In this document: positions 57,441-64,000 of the stretch, piece after piece | Position numbering within the stretch: the first letter of the stretch is position 1 | Layout: every line of letters begins with the position of its first letter | From: Erodium maritimum | Taxonomy: Eukaryota > Streptophyta > Magnoliopsida > Geraniales > Geraniaceae | Direction of reading: 5' to 3' | Assembly: GCA_963921825.1 (NCBI GenBank) | Contig: OY997591.1 | Location: forward strand, 43,297,825 to 43,361,824 | Length of the DNA stretch: 64,000 bases | Program-made: the position numbers and the translations under genes | Notes under the pieces: model-generated | Seen by the model: the letters and a program-made list of their open reading frames with translations, nothing else | Told to the model about the DNA's origin: nothing | Databases searched by the model: none

Positions 57441-57587
57441 GATGGTCGTACACCAAGGACCAGTTCATACAACAATTCAACAAGGTCCAAGGCGATCTAG
57501 AAGGGTTAGTCAAGCTTCTCAGAGTTGGAATCTATGTTTTGATGAAGCTATAATTGGATATGGTTTTGTCAAGAATGAGGATGTTCT
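57441..57587 (+). pseudogene. Angela-C reverse transcriptase scrap
   Basis: One frame fuses the integrase-RT linker (GPRRSRRVSQ) directly to SQSWNLCFDEAIIGYGFVKN, which belongs about 200 residues later in RT (compare SSRSWNLRFDEAVIRFGFIK at about 550-610). An in-frame deletion therefore removed the fingers and most of the palm. The piece ends at NEDV, where the ~120-bp repeat begins. Confidence 0.85.
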
Positions 57588-57621
57588 CGAGTCGATGATC
57601 GCTCCAGGAACATGTCGTATT
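57588..57621 (+). repeat. ~120-bp tandem repeat, left fragment at the LTR insertion site
   Basis: GAGTCGATGATCGCTCCAGG (57591) and the following GTCGTATT match units at 63550 and 63672. The unit is cut at GTATT (57617-57621), the TSD of the outer solo LTR, and continues at 63461. Confidence 0.88.
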
Positions 57622-57774
57622 TGTAATAACCACTCCCGGTCAACGCCAGTCAAATCTGCGAAAAACAGGAAAATTTAAAAAATTTAAGCAGACGCTTAAA
57701 TGAACCTAAATTTGACCCCGAGGGTCATACCGGACTTAAGTTGACCCCGATATCGACCAAAGTGAGTTCCGGGG

Positions 57775-60675
57775 TCTAATAACCACTCCCGGTCAACGCT
57801 AGTCAAATCTGCGAAAAACGGGAAAATTTAAAAAATTTAAGACATACACTTAAATGAACCTAAATTGGACCCCGAGGGTCATACCGGACTTAAGTTGACC
57901 CCGATGTCGACCAAAGTGAGTTTCGCGAATCTGATTGGAAAAATATCTAGAAGATATTTTCCAAAAAGATCTGGGACCCACCTTGCCACTTGTCAAACAA
58001 GTGGTGGTGTTAGGTTTGGACAAGACAAGGAAGACACCCCTTAAGGGTGTTCGGCCACACCTTTCAAAAAAAAGAAAAAAAAATAAGAAAAAGGAGAGAG
58101 TTTAGAGAGAGAAGGAGAAGAGAGAAAAGAGAGGAGCTAGCTAGGGTTTGCCACTATTCCCATTCATCTAACCCTTGGATCGTCTCAAATTTCGAAGATT
58201 CAAGCTCACATCGACATTCTCTACAGTGAGCATCTAACCAAATTTCGATTTGTTAAGTTTGGAATCTAGGGTTGGGTTTGAAACTAGTAGTTTGTGGTGG
58301 TGTTGAGGTGTGGGGTTCGTTGGAGACGTTTTGGAGCGAGTTTGGAACGTTTTCCGGTGACCGGGAGCTCGGGGGAGCTCCGGCCACCATGTAGGGTGGC
58401 CGTCCAGCCGTGTGAGGTGGCTGGCCGGAGTTGGGTGGCTGGCCGGAGCTAGGACCAGCCACCGCCATGGTGGGCCGGGCCCAAAAAGCCCTAGCCACCC
58501 ACAGAAAAGTTTGGCCGGTTGGGGCCCACGTGCTCGGGTGCTCGGGTTTCGTGTTCGGGTGGTTTAGGACGTTCCCCGAATCATTAATCTACAACCGGAT
58601 CGAAATTCGGAATTAAATTGTAAAAGTTGTAATTGACGGGTTTAGAAACGTGAAACGCTAATTAAATTACTCGGAAGTCGGAATTGGATTCGTCGAGTGC
58701 ATAGGAACCCTTGAATTATTCTAAGACCGTAGAAACGAAAACGGGAATTTTCGGAGCCCCGGAAGGGCGTTTCCAAAACCCGGGCAGATTCGCCATGTCG
58801 GGCGAATCGGGCTTTTCCGGGTCCAATATCGACAATGTCGAGTAATTGGGAAGTTTTGGAGTGATCGACATTGTCGGGGTTACTTTTCGGCGTCAAGTTT
58901 ATTAAATTTCAGTTTATGTCTGCAAGTTTAAAAGTGCTTAAAATTGTGTTCTTTTAGATCGTGCCACGGACAGAGGAAAGGGAAAGCTAGGCGAGTGACC
59001 GAGATCACGCCGGAGCTTATTTGCGCTCTTTTGGAGAAAGCATACGAGGTAGGGAAAAGTAGCCGGATCTCGACCCTGACTAGGGAAAGTTAACAGTAGA
59101 AATGCATGTGACACTTGGGTGTCGTGGTTTAAGTAAGTTTATCGAATATTAGAAAGGCAGGCGACACCGGGTGGTGTCGTATGATACGGGAACGTATCGA
59201 ACATTAGAAATGCATGTGACACTTAGTAGTGTCGTAGGAGCAGAGAACTTATCGATATTAGAATTACTGGAGGCATATGACCATGCCTGGAGGTTGATAT
59301 TAGAACTGCTGGAGGCATTGGTTATGCCCGGAGGTTGATTGTGTAATTTGTGTCCTGGGTGGCCATGAGAGCCCGTACTTTACTGTTGTGTCTTGGGTGG
59401 CCATGAGAGCGCGTATTACTGTTATGTCTTGGGTGGCCATGAGAGCCCGTATTACTGTTGTGTCTTGGGTGGCCATGAGAGCCCGTATTACTGTTGTGTC
59501 TTAGGTGGCCATGAGAGCCCGTATTACTGTTGTGTCTTGGGTGGCCGTGAGTTACTTTTGGTGTGTCTTGGGAGGTCCTGAGTGCCCATGGGGTTGTTGA
59601 GCCCGTGAGTTACTGTTGGTGTGTCTTGGGAGGCTGTGAGTGCCCGTGGGGCTGTTGAGCCCGTGAGTTAATGTTGGCGTGTCTTGGGAGGCCGTGAGTG
59701 CCCGTGTGGTTGTTGAGTCTGTGTTTTACTGTTTATTTCTTGGGTGGCCATGAGTGCCTGTGGAGTGTTGAACCTGTGTTGTTGCTGTTTGTTGAACTTT
59801 GCTTGTGATTGTGATTGTGGTTACCTGAGGTTGGAAACCCGACTTTGTGTCGAGGAAGTTGTGTAGTGTGGCTAGCCTTCCGACAGGGATCGGCGGAAGT
59901 GGAGAGGTTGTGGGCTAGCCTCCCGACAGGGATCGGGAGAAGGTGCGCGTGGGTGTGGCTAGCCTCCCGACAGGGATCGGGGGTAGGGGAGAGGTTGTGG
60001 GCTAGCCTCCCGACTGAGATCGAGAGAAGTTGCGCGACAGGTCGACCGCCTGACCTGACAGGTATCGGTAAAGGGCGAGAGAGAGAGAGAGAGGGGGGGG
60101 TTACTGAGCAGCTGGCGTGCGATCCTTTATGATCTTGATTGGTGTGCGATCCTTTGTGATCTTGGGTGTTGCGTGTTTGTCTGTCGTGTCTTTGGAGGAG
60201 GTCGTCAATCGTTGTGTCGGGTCTACATTACGTGTCCGAGTGTTGAGTCGGTTGAGGAAAGTAACAGTGTGTGTGTGTCAGTCGGGTTACTTGAGTTTGG
60301 GGATAGTAGTCCCCGGTGTTGAGTTGTGTTGGTGTTACCGGCATTGTCTGCTAAGTATGTCGTAGTCAGTCTGTTATCCGTGGTGGTGAGCGAACGCTCA
60401 CCCCTAGCTGCTTTTCCTACAGGTACTGTTCGCGGGACGGACTAGGTGAGCTCTCGAAGCTTGAAGAGCTAGGAGCGGGAGTCCGGGTTTAATTTTGAGT
60501 CTAACGACGTACACTTGTATTTTGTCCGCTTGTGGGACGCACTTTTGAGTTGTAAATAACTATTTTGTGTAACTAAATGGTGATTTTAAAGTGTTTTATT
60601 TAAGATGTCTGAAAGGTTTTATTGTTTTAAACGTTCGTGTTCCGAGTTCGGTTTTACTGAAATTGGGGCGTGACA
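57775..60675 (+). mobile_element. Inner solo LTR of the Tekay family (2901 bp) nested in the outer LTR
   Basis: Starts TCTAATAACC (TG mutated to TC) and ends GGGGCGTGACA. A perfect TSD CGGGG lies at 57770-57774 and 60676-60680. Same orientation and subfamily as its host LTR, with the GC-rich GGCCGG block at about 58375-58470. Confidence 0.95.
59343..59770. repeat. Minisatellite in the inner solo LTR
   Basis: Units of 35-37 bp with TTGGGTGGCCATGAGAGCCC then GTATTACTGTTGTGTC (about five close units, 59355-59545), then ~65-bp units with GTGCCCGTGGGGNTGTTGAG. It is the reverse complement of the arrays at 19065 and 26535. Confidence 0.92.
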
Positions 60676-62214
60676 CGGGGGACTCAGGGCAACTTTCTGA
60701 CCAATTTGGGAAATGTTGACTTTTTGCTGGAAAAGTCAACCGAGTGACGTTTTGGTCCATTCGAGGACCGTTTTGGATCCAAAAAGCTTAGTCGTTGTCG
60801 CAGCGATCTTAGTTGAGCCGTTTCCTTGTAGCCCGTGAAGTTTCGTTAATTGTTGGAAAAAGTGCCCGTTCGGGGCCCGAAAAGGTGTGGGACCCACTTG
60901 CCACATGTCTAATATGTGGTGGTGTTAGGTATTTTTTAAAAGAAGCAAAGATGAGGGGATAGAGGGGTTCGGCCATATGGGTGAAAAGGAGGTGTTTTTG
61001 GAGAGAGAAAGTAGATAGAAGGAAGAGAGAAGAAAGGGAGAGAAAGAGAAGGAGGGCTAGGGTTCTTGCCACTATTCACGAGGTTTAACCGTTGGCTCGT
61101 CTCAACGTTCCAAGAATCGAACTCCCATCGACGTTCTCTACGGTGAGCACCTAATCGATCTTCGTTTTGTTAAGTTCAAAAATTAGGTTTTGGTTTAAAA
61201 CTAGTAGTTTAGGGTTGTATTGAGGACTGGGGTTCGTTGGAGACGTTTTGGAGACGTTTTGGAGCAAGATTGAACGTTTTCTGGTGACCGGGAGCTCGGG
61301 GGGAGCTCCGGCAACCGGATATGGTGGCTGGCCGGCCATGGGGTGGCTGGCCGGAGCTAGGGCCGGCCACCACCATAGTGAGCCGGCCCGAAAAAGCCCT
61401 AGCCACCCACGGCCAAGGTTGGCCGGGTGGGGCCCACGTGCTCGGGTGCTCGGGTTTCATGTTCGGGTGGTTTAGAACGTTCCCCAAGTAATTAATCTAC
61501 AACCGGATCGAAATTTGGATTTAAATTGTAAAAGTTGTAATTGACGGGTTTAGAAACTTGAAACGCTAATTAAATTACTCGGAAGTCGGAACTGGATTCC
61601 GTCGAGTGCATAGGAACCCTTGAATTATTCTACGACCGTAGAAACGAAAACGAGAATTTTCGGAGCCCCGGAAGGGCGTTTCCAAAACCCGGGCAGATTC
61701 GCAATGTCGGGCGAATCGGGCTTTTCCGGGTCCATTATCGACAATGTCGAGTAATTGGGAAGTTTGGGAGTGATCGACATTGTCGGGGTTACTTTTGGGC
61801 GTCAAGTTTATTAAATTCCAGTTTATGTCTGCGAACTTAAAGGTACTTTAAATTGTGTTCTTATTAGATCGTGCATCAGACAGAGGAAAGGGAAAGCTAG
61901 GCGAGTGATCGAGATCATGCCGGAGCTTGTTAGTGCGCTTTTGGAGAAAGCATACGAGGTAGGGAAAAGTAGCCGGATCTCGGCCCTGATTAGGGAAAGT
62001 TAACACTAGAATTGCATGTGACACCGGGGTGTCGTGGGTTAAGTAGGTTTATCGAATATTAGAAAGGCAGGCGACACCGGGTAGTGTCGTATGATACGGG
62101 AACGTATCGAACATTAGAAATGCATGTGACACTTAGTAGTGTCGTAGGAGCAGTGAACTTATCGATATTAGAATTACTGGAGGCATATGACCATGCCCGG
62201 AGGTTAATTTTTTA

Positions 62215-62600
62215 GTTTGTGTCTTGGGTGGCCATGAGAGCCCGTACTTTACTGTTGTGTCTTGGGTGGCCATGAGAGCCCGTACTTTGCTGTTGTGTCT
62301 TGGGTGGCCATGAGAGCCTGTACTTTACTGTTGTGTCTTGGGTGGCCATGAGAGCCCGCACTTTACTGTTTGCGTCTTGGGTGGCCATGAGAGCCCGTAC
62401 TTTAATGTTTGTGACTTGGGTGGCCATGAGAGCCCGTGTTTTACCGTTGGTGTCTTGGGTGGCCATGAGTGCCCGTGGGGTTGTTGAGTCCGTGCTTTTA
62501 CCGTTGGTGTCTTGAGTGGCCATGACGGCCCGTAGGGTTGTTGAACCCGTGTTTTACTGTTGGTGTCTTGGGTGGCCATGAGTGCATGTGGAGTGTTGAA
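62215..62600. repeat. Minisatellite in the outer solo LTR
   Basis: About six 37-bp units with TTGGGTGGCCATGAGAGCCC then GTACTTTACTGTTGTGTC, then longer units. A 105-codon frame on the minus strand (62212-62523) is only a translation of this array. Confidence 0.92.
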
Positions 62601-62654
62601 CCTGTGTTGTTGCTAGTTGTTGAACTTTGTTTGTGATTGTGATTGCCTGAGGTT

Positions 62655-62830
62655 GGTGGGTGTGGCTAGCCTCCCGACAGGGATCGGGGGAAGTGGCGAG
62701 GTTGTGGGCTAGCCTCCCGACAGAGATCGCGAGAAGGTGCGCGGGTGTGGCTAGCCTCCCGACAGAGATCGGGGAAAGTGGCGAGGTTGTGGGCTAGCCT
62801 CCCGACAGAGATCGGGAGAAGTTGCACGAC
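62655..62830. repeat. ~47-bp tandem units in the outer solo LTR
   Basis: GGCTAGCCTCCCGACAGGGA followed by TCGGG and a GTGGCGAGGTTGTG-type spacer recurs four times; a matching array lies at 59865-60015 in the inner LTR. It occupies the place of the TCGACACTAAGTCGG array of the other LTRs but with a different core. Confidence 0.88.
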
Positions 62831-63455
62831 AGGTCGACCGCCTGGCCTGACAGGTATCGGTAAAGTGCGTGAGGGAGGTTACTGAGCAGCTGGAGTGCGA
62901 TCCTTTGTGATCTTGTTTGGTGTGCGATCTTTTGTGATCTTGGGTGTTGCGTGGTTGTCTTTCGTGTCTTTGGTGGAAGTCGTCAATCTTTGTGTCGGGT
63001 CTACTTTACGTGTCCGAGTGTTGAGTCGGTTGAGGAAGGTAATCGTGTGTGTGTGTCAGTCGGACTACTTGAGTTGGGGATAGTGATCCCCGGTGTTGGG
63101 TTTATTGTTGGTGTTACCGGCATTGTCTGCTAAGTATGTTGTAGTCAGTCTGTTATCCGTGGTGGTGAGCGAACGCTCACCCCTAGCTGCTTTTCCTACA
63201 GGTACTGTTCGCGGGACGGACTAGGTGAGCTCTCGAAGCTTGAAGAGCTAGGAGCGGGGGTCCGGGTTTACTTTTGAGTCTAGCGACGTACACTTGTATT
63301 TTGTCCGCTTGTGGGACGTACTTTTGAGTTGTAAAGTATTCTTTTGATTAACTAATTTGTGGTTTTAAAGCGTTTTATTTAAAATGTCTGAAAATGTTTT
63401 ATTGTTTTAAACGTTCGCGTTCCGAGTTCGGTTCTACTGAATTTGGGGCGTGACA

Positions 63456-63810
63456 GTATTGGTCAAATGCGTTGATAAAAGTAACTTTGGTTGCTGATAA
63501 GTATAGTGTTAGGAGTTGATAAAAACATTATGTGACCTGGTCCTGCCTGAGTCGATGATCGTTCCAGGCATATGTCGTATTGGTGGAATGCGTTGATAAA
63601 AATAACTTTACTTGATGATAAGTATAGTGCTAGGAGTTGATAAAAACATCATGTGACCTGGTGTTGTCTGATTCGATGATCATTCCAGGCACATGTCATA
63701 TTGGTGGAATGCGTTGATAAAATTAACTTCGCTTACTGATAAGTATATTGTTAGGAGTTGATAAAAACATTTTGTGACCTAGTCCTACCTGGTCCTAGAT
63801 CGTCTTAAAT
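63456..63810 (+). repeat. ~120-bp tandem repeat, main block
   Basis: About three units with a period of 120-122 bp. Each contains TGCGTTGATAAAANTAACTT, GATAAGTATAGTG, AGGAGTTGATAAAAACAT, TGTGACCTGGT and GAT(T)CGATGATCNTTCCAGG. The last unit decays near 63790. The array is AT-rich and non-coding; it could be a small satellite or a retrotransposon-internal repeat. Confidence 0.88.
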
Positions 63811-64000
63811 ATCTGATTTCAAAACCATTTGTGACATTATGTTTTTATTGCCTGTTTATTCACATTATTTCATAATTTCACTGAATCACTATTTCTTAAA
63901 CAAAACAAAACATCGGTATAAGAATAGCTTGATGAACGAATTAATTAATTAAAGTGCTTGTCTGATTGCTCCTTTGGGTACGATAACTCGGACTAAATCC
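63811..64000. other. Unassigned end of window
   Basis: AT-rich DNA without an open frame. The last 30 bases (CTTTGGGTACGATAACTCGG and following) resemble sequence I associate with plant Tat/Athila LTR regions, but too little is present to assign. Confidence 0.35.

Larger units (their letters stand above)
51942..57587 (+). mobile_element. Angela-C: Angela-type copia element with 5' LTR, gag and partial pol
   Basis: It has LTR 51942-53361, primer site 53363-53375, a long leader (53376-54839), gag 54840-55674, protease, pre-integrase, integrase to about 57440, then a deletion to a short RT piece ending at about 57587 against the ~120-bp repeat. No RNase H and no 3' LTR. A MITE sits in the integrase. 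The LTR could also serve as the 3' LTR of Angela-B, whose internal DNA ends just to its left. Confidence 0.87.
57622..63455 (+). mobile_element. Outer solo LTR of the Tekay family, interrupted by another solo LTR
   Basis: Present as 57622-57774 and 60681-63455 (about 2.93 kb in total). It starts TGTAATAACC and ends GGGGCGTGACA, the plus-strand orientation, opposite to the elements at 17995, 36657 and 42205. A perfect TSD GTATT lies at 57617-57621 and 63456-63460. The break at CGGGG is filled by the inner LTR. Contains the hairpins at about 61738-61790, the minisatellite at 62215-62590 and the GGTGAGCG/CGCTCACC repeat at 63164-63181. Confidence 0.95.

Noticed and set aside
57622-63455. One gypsy element with two LTRs and a tiny interior, or a simple tandem LTR duplication
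   Set aside because: The second LTR lacks its first ~150 bp, which are found at 57622-57774, and CGGGG flanks the inner copy, so it is a nested insertion.

Overview
This window is gene-poor plant nuclear DNA made almost entirely of nested transposable elements. It is probably from an angiosperm, and a eudicot seems likelier, but the sequence does not fix the species. The evidence is Angela-type and SIRE-type Ty1/copia elements primed by initiator-Met tRNA, a chromodomain Ty3/gypsy element of Tekay/Del type, L1-type LINEs (one with an RRM-containing ORF1), a hAT element with introns and a Mutator-like MITE. I found no host protein gene, tRNA, rRNA or CRISPR array. Every coding region I recognise is transposon-derived and broken by stops, frameshifts or deletions.

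Left part (1-13954): the 3' half of a copia element (Angela-A, 1-2113) abuts a long-LTR remnant read on the minus strand (2114-9037). That remnant contains a complete 4.9-kb hAT element (3637-8527) with a 12-bp TIR and a perfect 8-bp target-site duplication (TSD). The remnant in turn cuts the reverse transcriptase of a minus-strand SIRE copia element (SIRE-A, 9038-13954).

Centre-left (13955-35967): a second Angela copy (Angela-B) has its 5' LTR split by a LINE (LINE-1; 15-bp TSD at 14418-14432 and 29053-29067). LINE-1 is split inside its zinc-binding region by a complete 10.3-kb Tekay-type chromovirus (17995-28319; TSD TGACT; LTRs of 2943 and 2799 bp). A 3'-truncated SIRE copy (SIRE-B, 29997-33420) sits in Angela-B before gag.

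Centre-right (35968-51923): a full-length minus-strand LINE of about 6.7 kb (LINE-2; 15-bp TSD GGTTTCATATTACTT) has been expanded to 16 kb by three solo LTRs, each with its own 5-bp TSD: CCAGC, CCTAT and AGAGG.

Right part (51942-64000): a third Angela copy (Angela-C) with LTR, leader, gag and pol carries a 295-bp palindromic MITE with a 9-bp TSD. It ends against a ~120-bp tandem repeat. That repeat was hit by a solo Tekay-type LTR (TSD GTATT), which was itself hit by a second solo LTR of the same family (TSD CGGGG).

The TSDs give a relative order of insertion. The Angela copies and the tandem repeat are oldest. SIRE and LINE insertions follow, and the Tekay-family LTRs, hAT and MITE are youngest. 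Four interrupted elements at the left edge predict their missing halves upstream of base 1. I see no previously undescribed functional system. The most unusual material is the structure of the Tekay-family LTRs (conserved hairpins, variable minisatellites, a solo LTR inside a solo LTR), the internally deleted Tekay element with LTR-like DNA in place of gag, and the hAT gene with a tandem repeat inside its intron.
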